Below are positions 26,701-39,200 of a stretch of DNA of 64,000 nucleotides, piece by piece. The notes below the pieces were generated by a model. It was not told where the DNA came from and searched no databases. It saw only the letters and a program-made list of their open reading frames with translations. This DNA is from Baylisascaris procyonis. Taxonomy: Eukaryota > Nematoda > Chromadorea > Rhabditida > Ascarididae. Location: positions 6,324,001-6,388,000 of the forward strand of contig JAZARR010000088.1 in the NCBI GenBank assembly GCA_037389465.1. Reading direction: 5' to 3'. Numbering within the stretch: the first letter of the stretch is position 1; every line of letters begins with the position of its first letter. Both the position numbers and the translations under genes were made by a program.

Positions 26701-29115
26701 CTAAGTCCGCTATTTCTAGAGAAGCCACCACTTGAAAAAAACGACAAAACCGTTGGTAAGGATACAACGACGAATTTTTTGCCTTGAAATTTTTGCCTTC
26801 AAAAATGACAAAAAACGAAATTTCGATGCCTTGAAATTTTTTCCAGCATTATGCAAAGTTCCGACGTTCAATTTAGGAAACCTCCGCCTAGTCATATTGA
26901 CTGTCGTGTTTCCTGGTCTTCTATACTACACCACCCCCATCACGTACCTCATTTCTTTCACTAATCTATATTAACGTCGACGAAGTGAACTAAGCAGACG
27001 CGCAAGCGTACGTAGGTGGTCCCAAAAGAGAGGTTGGGAATTTCGATAGAGCTCCTAAAGTGGTGCAAGCACCAGATAGAACAAGTGATACACCACCAAA
27101 AGTCCGTGATGCCATTTGAAGATAGACAAGCTGCCATCAAAGAACTGCTATCATTGCTCGTACCTACATTCGAATTTTAACTGCTGAATAAGGCTCATAA
27201 AATTTCAAATCTGGAATTGCGTGTACTTCAATCGACTAAACTCAACGATCGCACACAAAAATTATAAATTCAAATCGAAAAATTTACACGACATGCGCCA
27301 ATTTGACCCCTTTTGTTCAAAGCGATGAGTTCGAGGGTAAAGATTGAAACTGCTTGAATCAAATAATAAAGGTTTTCCGTGAATCTTTGACCTTTGACTT
27401 TAAAAATTCTTTACCCTCAAAAAGCTTATTTTCTTAGAGGATAAGGGACCAGCTTATTGCGTCAAGCAGCTGTTGATACGAATCGCATCCAATCTATGAA
27501 TTCTCATCTCTGTGACACTCAAGATCCAACAATCTTCGCACCGCTGAGAGAATGTGACCCTCATTTTTTTAACCTTTATCATTTGTAGAAACTCCGAGCC
27601 TCGCGACTCAGACCTCATTGTGGGAGAGCAGCAGAAAGACAAAAAAAAAAAGAAGCAGATCGAATAAGCAAGCCGAAGGTTTATAAGCTAAGTCTAGCAG
27701 ATCGAGATAAAAATTCTGTATGCTAACAAAGCCGATAGAAAAAATGTCCTTCCGATGCTACTTTCGTATCCTTTCTATGCTCCACGGTTCCTTTATAAGA
27801 ATAGCTCAGACCAGATCTATCTCCATGCCGGGGCCTTTGCTGATTTACCCATTTCCATATTGATAAGAGCAGCTAAGCGTAATAGCTTATAAGCGAATAA
27901 GTGTCGTATTACTCTTGCATGAACTATCAAATTATACCAAATGAATAAAGAAGGCATATATTTGGAAATATTGTTGCATTGATAGTGTGAATATTTTATA
28001 ATTTCCTCATTATGAAAGTTGAATTATACTCATCCCTCCATCAACATACTGATAAATCTCATTTGCCTCTATGAAATATGAGCAAATAGATTAATCAAAA
28101 AGAATCATATCATTCGCCCAATTTTATGAATTTGTGAGAGATCATTGTAATTGCATGCTATAGATGACTAATTTATATAGGAATTAATACAATAACTTTG
28201 TAATTAAATATAATAATAATTCTAGAATTAAATAATTTGCATGAGAAATAAAGTAACTCACCGATGAGAGGTCGAGTACAGTGATCATCCAAACTGTGAG
28301 CGATAAATTTAGTACAACGACAACTGTGAGCACACATATAAAACAATACAGACATCGTTTCCTCCAACCATATATGCCCACCCTAAAATTATATCAACTT
28401 TTCAACGTGTCATTTTGTTGTTTAAATGCTTGACACTAATAAACTTGTAATGTTGTGTGTGGGCGTTTCTTTACGAATCACTGAATTTATAGTGCCTAGA
28501 TTTAGACCTTTCCTAGTTTTTCGCAGAAGAAAATATCGACTTCAAAGAACCGCTCTTTATAAATTAGCGAAAAAAAACCGCTTTTTTGACTTCAAACAAC
28601 TACAAAAGCAGCTGAATAAAGGGTCACACTACCTAAACATCGTGGTGAGGACTTATAATGCCCCAATTTTCTAGATTTTAATTTATTCTAGTAATCCTAC
28701 AGAAGGATTCATATAAAGTGCATGAAAAGGAGAAGACATATTCCCACACAGCATTCCAACTTTTTCATGCTCTTCCTTGCTTCTTAGCAGGCCTTGCAAC
28801 TAAAAATTATTTAAACGGCCTAAATTCGCGAAGGGATTATAAAATTCACAACAATAAACGTATTGACTTTTTGGTAAGTTGCAGAAATTTGGAAGTGGCA
28901 CACCTGTAAATATCGGATTCGGTCGGTGGCTTGGTTGAAGAGTGCGCAAGCGTTGTGTGTTGAGGACGGTAAGGAGGTATGACGCCACCAGACTGTAGCG
29001 GGGGCGGAGAACGGTGTACCTCATAGCTTCCCCGCCCCCATACGGGCTCGTCTAACGACCTTTCGTAAGGAGGATAACGATTCATAACATTCACACAGAA
29101 GCCTTTAAACGACAT
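20283..29115 (-). CDS. sgn-1: Sarcoglycan, gamma/delta type
   Basis: Single-pass muscle membrane glycoprotein of the dystrophin-associated complex, linking cytoskeleton to extracellular matrix. Exons in coding order: 29115-28904, 28382-28262, 26587-26486, 23647-23437, 21739-21667, 21128-21011 and 20444-20283; phases agree throughout, giving 332 residues (human delta form about 290). Residues 1-71 are a Pro- and Tyr-rich cytoplasmic tail. VGIYGWRKRCLY (72-83) is the family signature leading into the membrane segment (about 82-106). Next come DGMGALKI (112-119), an N-glycosylation sequon NMT at 163-165, and LESPTRNLNLDAG near 241. The conserved C-terminal cysteine cluster (C308, C310, C324, C331) ends ..SVCE. 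Topology is type II, C-terminus outside. I chose the ATG at 29,115; a second in-frame ATG at 29,085 is equally possible. Introns run from 521 to about 2,840 bases. The type is clear; gamma against delta cannot be decided from sequence alone. Confidence 0.95.
23711..23782. repeat. TA dinucleotide microsatellite in sarcoglycan intron 3
   Basis: About 72 bases of uninterrupted TA repeats, starting 64 bases before the acceptor end of the intron that precedes exon 4 (23,647). Confidence 0.95.
27333..27418. repeat. Inverted repeat, 11-base arms, in sarcoglycan intron 2
   Basis: The left arm GAGGGTAAAGA (27,333-27,343) is an exact reverse complement of the right arm TCTTTACCCTC (27,408-27,418), with a 64-base spacer. 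It could form a weak hairpin in the transcript; function unknown. Confidence 0.6.
27388..27400 (-). promoter_or_regulatory. DR1-like nuclear-receptor half-site pair
   Basis: On the minus strand this reads AAGTCAAAGGTCA: two AGGTCA-type half-sites in direct orientation with one base between, the arrangement bound by HNF4/RXR-type receptors. It lies in intron 2 of the sarcoglycan gene, inside the spacer of the inverted repeat. Single-motif evidence only; chance occurrence is quite possible. Confidence 0.25.
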
Positions 29116-30779
29116 CACTTATTCATATCGAACAATTTTCTATGTTTCAATCTTACGAACTTCCGAGAAATACTTAATCTTCGTTAATAATCACAATCAT
29201 TTTTGCAACTTCAGCAAGAGTGGAAAATTTGAATCAAAAAGAGCAGAAAACTCTATTCATTGATTTCTTCGGTCCAACGGTATAACAACGTCTGCCATGC
29301 TGGTGGAAAGTATTAAAGATGGTAGTTGTAATGAAAAAGAAAGGAAAAAGCGAATAATTTTGTTACTATTGCTGAAATATGACAGATCCCATATTTTCTC
29401 TTTGAAAAAAAAAAAAGAAAAATTCTTAGGGAAAATAATCGAATTTGAAAATTCCTTCGTGCTCAAGAGCAAGGAATAATGACCCGGATGAAAGTTGACC
29501 TGAAGAGTTGTTCAAGCAGGTCTACTTCTCATGATGATGGCTCCTACATATGAATGGGCTCAAAACTGTGATGATACCTATTCATTTTCCTAGCTATAAT
29601 GCAAAGTGTGTGCAGCTAAACTTGCGGTATTTGAGAAATAGCAAGGTAATTCTTAAGACGAGCAATAATATGACGTTTAAAAATCCGCCAAAATGCAATG
29701 AAATTGGAAATTAGCACTATAGAGAAATGAAATACTCGGAAGAAGTTATAATCAAAACTTTTAACAAGAGGGATAACTTTTCATAATCCTCTTACAAGAA
29801 ATGTCTCTTAAAATGAAACGAGAACAACGAAATTCACTGAGAGTTCATCTGAAGAAAATTGACAGCAAGCCTCTTCGATGTCAAGATCATCACAAAATTG
29901 CGCAAAACAACAGCAACTGTTCTATCCTCTTTCAATTTCCTTATCACTTTTGCATTCCTCCTATCTTAGGCACTCTACCTACGCATACAACACAACATTT
30001 AAAAAATGTGCGCAACAATCTGCCCGCTTATTATGAACATATTTGCTCAATTTAATGCTCTTTAACCATTTATAAATTGTAACTTCATTTGCATAATTCG
30101 GCCTCATTCTCGAAGGAAATGTTTATTGAAAATGTTTTTATTGTGATGAATATGTGAAGTTATTTCTCACTTTAAAATGTTTTTCTCATAGAATGTTGAA
30201 AATTTTTCTTTTTTTTTTTAAATCAATAGCCGATGTTTTGAACAAAGAAAAATGTGAGCGCGCTTGTCTCTATTTATATGTTTATTTGTGCAAATAGGCA
30301 AAAGAACATAAGATGTCGCTCAGCGACAAGTTCGCTTGCTTCATTTTGTAATCATTACCCTCAGAAGAATTATGTTGATACTACTCCTTCCTTCCACATA
30401 GATGGGACAATTTCGATCTCCTTGGGGAGAGGCAGGGTGAAAGGAAAGGGAAGGGAGAGGTGACATACAAGCGAGGAATGATAAATTGAGGATGGGGAAT
30501 TTGTTCAATTCCGCATGACATATAAACGATTTGCAAAAATTGTGTTGGCGAAAAATGTGATTGTTGATAGAAATGCGCGGATAATTAATATCAAGCTTAG
30601 AGGACAAATCAAGTGAGGAAAAGCTCCGATCCTTTGTTTGAAAAAAAAAACCTTTTTTTTACCTAGTTTACCTAAAATAAATCCTTAGTTAAAAAAAGAT
30701 ATTCTTGCAAATTTCGAAACCAATTTACCTACTCTACAGAGACAAGATTATTAGGACAGTGGAAACAGTGGAAACTTAT
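29116..30779. other. Upstream region of the sarcoglycan gene
   Basis: This stretch should hold the promoter and 5' untranslated region of the minus-strand sarcoglycan gene. No clear trans-splice acceptor is seen immediately upstream of its ATG, so non-coding 5' exons are possible. Open frames at 29,257-29,479 and 29,801-30,055 are AT-rich and unconvincing. Confidence 0.4.
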
Positions 30780-33020
30780 AATTAATGGACAGTGCGGAAA
30801 CTCGTTCTTTCATCACCTATTCGCCAGCTCCGCCGTCGTACTATAAGATCTCGACGATTCAATATTTGAATGGAACGTCGTCTCTGAAGGACCAGTATGG
30901 ATGCGCTTAGATAAGCCCACTGCAGTTATTGTAATTTGTGTGTATGGTCCAACTAAATTTCTGCTTATTCAATGCAAAGAAGAATTCTAGAACCAGCCGC
31001 AATATTTAGATCATAAACTTCCAACGTTATCAGAGGGTAACCTCTTGGTATTGATGCGAACGCCAAATTTGGACTCGTTGGACGCATTGTGAAATTAGAA
31101 AGCGGACTTCAGAAAAGGGACTACCTTTGAGCAGAGGAGATTTCAGATAATAGAAACGTTTGTTTATGTAAATAGAGAAAAATGATTTAGCTGCTGCAAT
31201 AACCTCAAAGAGTTCCAGACAAGAATGAGCTAACGTTGAAACGGCTCATGATGCTGAAGGTGGCGACAGTAGGAAATAAAAATTGAATAGTCAGATCAAC
31301 TATCTTCTCGCTTCGAACGTATGCTCACATCGAGTGTTGTCACATAACGAGATTTGATGGACTGCTTCTATTATGCTAATGATGCACGCACAGATATGAC
31401 CACACTACAAATCTGACCACACGAAGCGATAGAGGAAATGAGAAAGGGATTACACTACAACACCTATGGAGCTTTCACTATGGCGTACCCTTTGAAATAT
31501 TTTTTGATAGTTTCATTTGGCGACTTCGTATGTGCTTTCCTCGAAATTGCTGAAAATTTTTGGTAAAAAGAGCTATTGCAGCATAAACAACCTATAAGAG
31601 GAAATTCAGTAAGTCGCCAATGATAGAAAAGTGGCCATTTTGAACACAAATCAGAAATAAACTCGTGTGGTTCAAGACAGGGATTCAACGCAAAAAAAAA
31701 GGAAGTAAGAATCCTCGAGCTGCAAAGCATCCCGCAGGTTAACGATAACAGTCAAATACTTCTACTGCTCGAAAAATAGGAAGGAAATGCATCGCCAACA
31801 TGTAACTCATTATTCTCAGAAAAAAATAAATAAATCTCTTCCAAGTGGGAAAGAATGCATTATGCGATAGAGAAAATATTTAGAGAATATACTTTAGCGC
31901 CTGCCACCAATATCCTAAAAGCTTCCTTCAAGGAAGCTGTATCAACAAGCTCTCCAAGCAAAAAATAAATCAACGAGGCCGTTGAGTGCCTCCACTGTGC
32001 ACAATCTTCAAGGACCGATGGTACTCTATCAGAGCTCCCTATAGAAGTTATAGATCTTAAAGTGATGATATTACGTCATCTGCTGACTATGACGTCAGAT
32101 ATGGGATATGAAGCTCATAACATGACTAAGAGAGATGATAAACATTCCATTTGCGGAGTAAGAAACATTCGCAGAATTACAAAGGGATAACCTTCTTACT
32201 GTACTTGACAGTGAACTCGAAATTTTACAGGCCAATCGCAAGCTTACAGTGAGGAACATCTATGTTCACAGTTCCAGACGAGCTACACCAGCACACTTAA
32301 CTGCGCTCCAGTAGGTCAACTACGAGAGACAGATACATGCAAAGTATGACTATTGCCTTTACTTCACTCCTATGGTTGAAAGCCCCAATAGAGACATCTA
32401 AAGATGCTGCTTATAAACAAGGGCAACCCCTTGTAGATGGCCTCATTGCTAGTACGAATAAAAGTACACTGCGAGAATGTGAGTTGGAACCATCTCTCAA
32501 GTGAGTTCAAAATAAGATTAAAAAAAAGACCTGTGCAGAGATCAGTGCTGGGGCTAATTCTAGTCAACTAAATGGCAGATTCAATGCTGCTCACAACACT
32601 CGCGTATCTTGCGGTTGCGAAGGTTGTTTCATCTCGCTTATGCCAACGATGTCGCAGTGTTTACATAAAAAGTAGATCAACGTCAGAAGTGTTGGGTGAG
32701 TCAACGCCCTTCTCTCAAAGGCTACGTTTAACTGCTCGACTCGGGTAAATGCTAACACGTCGTTATAACGCATAGCCTGCGCTTACGACTTCGTGACAGT
32801 CAGTGGGTCTTCATTGGAGAAACGAATTCATTTCATTACCATGACTGTCAAATCTAGAAGAATGGTGGAAGCAAGGAAGATATCGACTGCTGCATCCAGA
32901 AGTTGGACGCAGTTTATCCGCTACTCTACAACTGCTTCTAGAATAGGAACATATGCAAAGGCATCAGACTGAGAGTTTAAAGAGTTGGTTTCTAACGCAA
33001 GCGAATTAATCGTCTATAAC
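30780..33020 (+). mobile_element. Decayed non-LTR retrotransposon (endonuclease and reverse transcriptase)
   Basis: Several LINE protein motifs occur in order on the plus strand. GIDANAKFGLVGR at 31,047-31,085 matches the APE-type endonuclease GxDxNA block. A stretch reading DYLLASNVCSHRVLSHN near 31,300-31,350 matches the later endonuclease region. AYANDVAVFT at 32,636-32,665 corresponds to the reverse-transcriptase YxDD box, with N in place of the first catalytic D. NGGSKEDIDCCIQK at 32,871-32,912 matches the post-catalytic thumb region. Motifs lie in different frames and are separated by many stops, so the copy is dead. Ends are approximate: no target-site duplication or defined 3' tail was found. 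It lies between the divergent sarcoglycan and glutathione synthetase genes. Confidence 0.65.
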
Positions 33021-36000
33021 TTCTTGAAAGAACTAAATGTACATACTATAGACCATAAATGGAGCGATAAACTTAATAATGAAGATGTGTTAGAAAAATC
33101 AACGAATATCGGAAGGATGCGCATAGTTTCGGAAGGAAAATGCGATTGGCGGATAGCAGCTACTTATAAGCAGAGAGGAAAAATTCGCCCGCAGATTTCT
33201 CAGCCACTTCAATTATCTCAATAAGCAATTTGACTATGTGGATAAATTCGAATTTGACTAGTTATCCAGAATTCTCGGGACTTCAACACCATTTCCTAAC
33301 TGGAGTAAACAACTAGGTCGTCCTCGTGAACATCTCAACGTAATAAAATCCGACAAGCAAAATAATGATAGAATATTCAGACATCTGGCAATTATATGAT
33401 GGAGTGGGCAGCTCGGTTAGCACCCATGTCGGCATTCAGAGAAACTATCGAATAAGTTATGTGTGACTGGCGCTACTGTGCGATGCTTTGCTCATGATGA
33501 ATCATTGTGCATATACGTGCAAAATTTGCAAATACATTTACATATACATTAAATACCCGTACATATGTGCACGTAGATTTATATACACATCCCTTTTTGA
33601 TTATATAAACGCATATTTATGCATAAGCAATAAATTAATATATGCATTTACATAGGCAACATCAAAAAAGCGATCTACTAACTGCAGCAAAGGTAAACAC
33701 ACTAGAAAGAATCGCAAAAAGGCATTTCGATCACGTGTAAGAAAAACTAAAAGAAATCTTTAAAATATACCTCTCAAATTCAAAATTAAAGGGCGGAATT
33801 TTAGCGAATATCGAATTTTTCCATACATCAACAACAAGATCGAGTAGATAACACAAAACAAACGAGTCTAGGCTCATTGTAAAAACAAAAGCGCGGGCCA
33901 ATTCGTTACAACGCTTTCAGGATTTGTGTGAACTGTTTTTTTGGTCCAATGAGAGCTGATCTAAGGGAGTTACAGTGAGGGAAGTGAGATGTTGGCAGCG
34001 CAGAGGATGCGTTTCGATATAGCAGCTCTATGATAAACGTGCTTGAGGTGAACGGCGCACAACTGGCAGCAACAGTTGCTAGCGCCACTCCGGCAACTAC
34101 GAGCTCATTTGCAGGGTTTGCTGTTCGATGCCTGCTGCCCACATACACTCTTGCACCATTTACGAATCGAATCTGTTCGAACACATTTCTAGCAGTCAAG
34201 TCGAGTATACCTCACATCCATAATAATACATCACCCATATAGGTTTTCTACATTTAGAAAATAATAGCATTTCTCGGCTGGCATCAGCCGTAACCATACT
34301 TCCTTAAAAGTCGACCTCTCTTCTGGTTCACTAAGTTTACCTCCGAAGAGTGACTCACCATCGATAAACCTGTTCTTTCCCCACCACGGTAGACTAGGAG
34401 ATGTCAACCAGAGAATGATTGCTTGCCATGGAGTGATTTCAAGATTTAAGGGGACAGTAAACAGAAACGGAGCCGCAAGGGTGGGAGGGGCAACTGAAAT
34501 ATCAAAGGGGCGCTGGAAAGTACCAAGAGCGACTAATTTTCAGTGCAAGTGCTGGCGGGAAATAAAAGAAGAGGAGCGGCACTAAGTACTGTAATAATAC
34601 AACAGAGTGTAATTGAACGCAGCGAAGTGTTATTTCTGTGCCCCGACAAAGGATCACTCAGCGTAAGATTGTCATTCTGTCAGCTCGCAAGCGTGACTTT
34701 GCGTGGCAACGCATTACGTTTGTTCAATAATTTTGATGCAAAATTCGTGTTACATATTCTACTGCTGGAATTTTTTTGCATTCCAAAGCTGTTCAAAAAT
34801 TTGACTGATATACGTGAGAGCGAGGGAGAAATAAAGGAGGGAGAGAGGGAAAGGGGTTGGAGCAAAATCTCAAATGAAATGCAGTGACTGAAAGCGATAT
34901 TTCTAAATTGCAATTGGCGGCCTCTCTGTGCTCGTTCTATCTATGAGATCAACTAAAATTGAGTTTTCACTACTTGCTTATTGTGGTCTTCGAAATATGA
35001 TCGCCTTGTTCTAAATATAGTTCCTTTCGATCTGCTACAAATTAACGCTTGATAAAAGTCCCCTCTGGTATAAGGAGTAGTAAAATGACTGAAATTCGGG
35101 ATCGCTATGGTGGCGTTAGGGACCCTTGATGTTGATGATGGGAAAGCTGCAGAAGTCAACGAATAGCGAGGTGGTGTGTAGCTGTGACGGTCTTTTTAAA
35201 TCAAAACTCATGCTTCCTGCAATTCACTATGATTTCTGTTTGCCGACTTGCCATTATCGGTTTACTCGCTGCAGCGTTATCGATACAGTCTGTTTACCTG
35301 AACGTACCTAAAGTTCACTGAAAAATCTTTACATCCTCCCTAACTCAAGTTTTATTCCAATTAAATCATTGGGAAATCCCAGTTTACCGACGTCGAACTA
35401 ACTGTAGCGCAATAATGACAAGAGAGAAGGAAGTTTGGTAGAATGACCCAATCATCTCCGCCGAAACAAACAGGATCAGAAAAAATAATAGCTGTTAATA
35501 ACAGAAAATAGTCAGTGGTGGCGGTCTGTTGGTAGGTTTTTCTGGGTGAAAATGGAGAGACTTGTTGTCGTTGAAGAGGTTGTTGATTAGGTTGTTGTTA
35601 ATGAACCTTCCGGCCACATCTTCCAGGCAGCTAGGATGAATTTAACGTTAAACTGGAAGGATAATTTGCACTGCGTCGATCTCGTTTATTGAAAGTGGAT
35701 GCAACAGTGAATAAATCCGATATTCAACAACAAATCCAAGCTTATCAATTGAACCATCCCCGTCCCCTCCCCCACTCTAGCTGGACGGCATTATGCGGAT
35801 CAACGTCGCGAAATACTATGCATGGCACTGGTGGATTGGAGTGCTGGAAGTGCATGTAACCCGAAAAAGAATTCGGTGTTCACGCTTACCCATTTCTGTT
35901 GAAAATCCGAAGGCAGACATCAAAGTCTCCATCTTGTAAACTTCCGTTCGTCAAAGTCCGTTCACCCGATCTGCACATATTTGCTTCTTTTCGAGCTGTT

Positions 36001-36176
36001 TCCCGAGCCTTTATTTTAATCATTCGTCCGATAAAATCGTCGTATCGTTTTCTGGCTTGCCTGCAAGCATTTTTTCCCGATATTTTAGTTCACCTCAAGA
36101 AAGGAAGCATCACACTAGCAATGAGGTACGCAGGTGCGGAGGCCATTAATAATTTGTTTTGGTTGCTTATTTTCAG
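33021..36176. other. Intergenic region upstream of glutathione synthetase
   Basis: The first few hundred bases may be the 3' end of the retrotransposon relic. At about 33,500-33,660 there is an AT-rich stretch of repeated ACATATA-like words. Two overlapping frames on opposite strands occur at 33,906-34,242 without splice support. The promoter of the downstream plus-strand gene should lie near the right end. No gene could be supported. Confidence 0.4.
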
Positions 36177-36177
36177 A
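36171..36177 (+). promoter_or_regulatory. Probable trans-splice acceptor of glutathione synthetase
   Basis: TTTCAG ends at 36,176, preceded by a T-rich run, and lies 45 bases before the ATG at 36,222. No in-frame start or upstream coding exon of the family is needed, so a spliced leader is the likely 5' partner, although an ordinary 5' untranslated exon is not excluded. Confidence 0.5.
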
Positions 36178-36221
36178 TTCACAGTGTTGCCTTTGCCTAT
36201 TCGGCTGTTGATTTATCAAAT

Positions 36222-39200
36222 ATGAATACGGATGCTGAAAGAAAACAGCAAGGGTCAAACAACTCGAATATCCCAAATCGATATACCTTTCCACTGCCAC
36301 TCCATGAGCGTCCTTTCAAAGATATGCTTGAGGATGCTGTGGACTGGGCCCATGTAAGTTGCTTTCAAGCCTTTTTTGATTGGAAGTATGCCGGATGACG
36401 CAAGATACGGTCTTGACAGCCGTTTCGTCACTCATCGAAGTTTTGACTTCAGAATCCAGAGGTTATATGGGTATTGCTGTGCACCGATTTCAACGACACG
36501 AGTCAGTGTTTCCCATCATAAGAGAACACTCCATCGAACTTGCGAACCTCTCGTATTGGTTGTTTACAATTTCTAGCGACTATGGAATTCGCAACTTTCC
36601 AAAATGGATGCGTGTTTAGTGGAAACCCTTTAAAGAGGGCGTTTATGCAAATTTCGAAATTAAGGTTCGTTCGAATAAAAAATATGAAAGTGGAGGCATA
36701 TATCCAACGGAAATGCGTGAGAAGGCGTATAATTGAGGAAGTCCTGGCTTCCCGTCTTTAATATGTTCTTTTATCTGCAGTTTATTTTTTTCACTTATTC
36801 AGTATGTTATTTCTTCGTGAGTGGCAATGCTTATCAAGGTACCTCGCCAAGTAAACTTCCTTATGTTCTATATGTGAACGGTTGCCCAACTTTTCTTAGA
36901 TTATTCCCAGAGTAATTATTATCCCTTAACGATGCCTGTTTAGGGGTATGGAATGGTGATGCGAACACCGCAGCATAAAGAATGTAGCGACATCTGCCAA
37001 ACGGCGCCATTTACACTGCTGCCTTCTCCGTTTCCTCGGCGGATCTTTCAGCAGGCTATTGATGTTCAACATGTAAACACTTTCACTTTATTATAAATTA
37101 TCTTTGCAATCTTTGCGGGCATACGCGCAGAGTTGATTTTCTCTTTCTGAAAAGTGTAGAGGAAGATCTGCCATTAAACTGAAACACGCATTTAAACAGG
37201 TGGCGTTTACCAGAGTCTGTTGAAGACTCACTGAAATGATTCGCGGGAGTTCTGCAGCAGAAGAAGAGATGAGGTGCTTGGCAGGAATATATACTGATAT
37301 CCCTGACATAGGGATCGGACCCTTCAAGCTGTTACTCCTCTGCAATATCCCACAGAACACATTTATAGGAAGGTCCCCTTGCCAAACCTGGTCAGGGTTC
37401 CCCCAACATTGACGCGAGATGAGAAGGCGGGGGGGAGGGAGGGGGGGAGAGGAGGTGAAAGGGATGAAGGGGAGGTCTGAGACCGTGAACGAAACATGTC
37501 GAAGACGCTATCTATAAATTCGTTAAGCATAATGTCATTGGTGTTGAATGCCCAATAATTTTATGCTTTCAGGCAACTAATTTGTTATATTTTCGGATAT
37601 CGTGGGATTACGAGTTTTTGATCGAGTCGCACGCTGAAGTTGTAAAGACGGATGATTTCACGAAGTTTTTTTTTTTTCAATCAAGTTGTTTTTTCCTTCA
37701 ATTATTCACAAGTGGCTGTGTGGTGCTGATGACCTTCTGATAGGATTATGTCTCGTTTTCTTCTAATGTCACCCACTTTTAATTAGTGTTTCACTGTTTA
37801 TGTATATGAAAGCACATGTACTTCTTCAGCAATTTTCTGCTATAATCTGATAACAGTGACATACATATGAAAACAACTTTTTTCGGGAGGATAGCATGCG
37901 CTATTGCCGGGAGCAACATTTTTCTATCGGGGCGAAGGGCATGCTCAAACTCGACCTTTTATTACTTCGGCGAGGGAAGTAATCCACTGAGCTCCGTCTT
38001 TCAAAATCCTGTGTACGGTTAGTTAGACAGTAAACGTCTTTAATGATTTAACAAGAGCAAACGCCCTCTTTTTCTGTCAGCCCGGTCGGCAGTTCAATGG
38101 GTAGGGGAAGGTTGAGAGAGAGGGAGGTAAGTGAAGAAAGAGTAGGCCGTTCAACTAGTTCTGACCAGCAAAACGTGTCAATGAAAAAACATCCTTGACC
38201 GCTTCCGAGTGTGACGAATATGATAAGCTATTGCATTGGATGGTTTACTTCATTCTTTCAGTCCTAGTCTCGGACTATTCCTCGTTTTCCCGCTCTCCTT
38301 CCACCCCGACCATGGATCTTTGCTGTACACCAGCCATGCAAAACGTGAACAAGCTGTTATACTTTCCATGTCTTCCACGGTAGTTAGGAGTGTTGGTAGT
38401 CGTTATTCACTTGTTTGCCAAAATGAATTAAGTGCATTTCAAATTCTAATCTAATCACGAATGATTGAGGCATTTTGTGGACATTTTGAAGCGAGTGCAT
38501 GAATCTGGTATAAAACAACCGAAGACGTTGCTCATCCAACGAGCTGATTATATGTGTGATGGTCAACGCAATGACGAGTTCAAGTTGAAGCAGGTTCGTA
38601 ATGACTTATTGCACCTCTTGCCTGATGAAGCATTCCAATATCTGTGAACAGAGATGATAAAACTGCTAATTTCAGGTAAATATTTGCAATGACACATTCT
38701 AATAATCGCATATTTTTGTTTATTATCACTTAACAAGACCTTCGAAGAAGAGGGCTGCATCGAAACACCACAGCCAATTGCTTTAGCTGCGGGTCAGACT
38801 TGTATACACTTGGGCTAGAGCAAGGCATTTTTGGATAGTGTGTGTTTAAGATTGAGGTGAACAACATTGCGGCGAGTATGGGCTGGCTAAGTGAAATGGC
38901 ATCATGCCTCCATCGAAGGGTACTACAAGATTTGAACGTTCCCGATGATATTATTGAGAATGCGCTGCCTGAGAATCGTCCGGTCGATACGGTCGCCAAA
39001 GGTGTCTATGACACTTGGTAAGACTAATTCTTCTTTGTCGTGCATGTATGCATTTAACGTACAACAGAATAGTTTGTTCCGGTTTCGGCGTTGGAGGAGA
39101 GAGGTGGGGATGGAAGAGTTCTGAAGTTGATACATCTTTGGGATATTGCATAGTGTGCCAATGACGAGAAAGTATCGGACGTTTTAAAGTCAAACTACCA

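Noticed and set aside
33400..33470. tRNA-like A-box wording (GGGCAGCTCGGTTAGCACC)
   Set aside because: No matching B-box at the right distance and no cloverleaf pairing could be drawn.
34030..34242. Overlapping frames on both strands near 34 kb
   Set aside because: Alanine/threonine-rich mirror frames of the same DNA; no splice pairing and no known motif.
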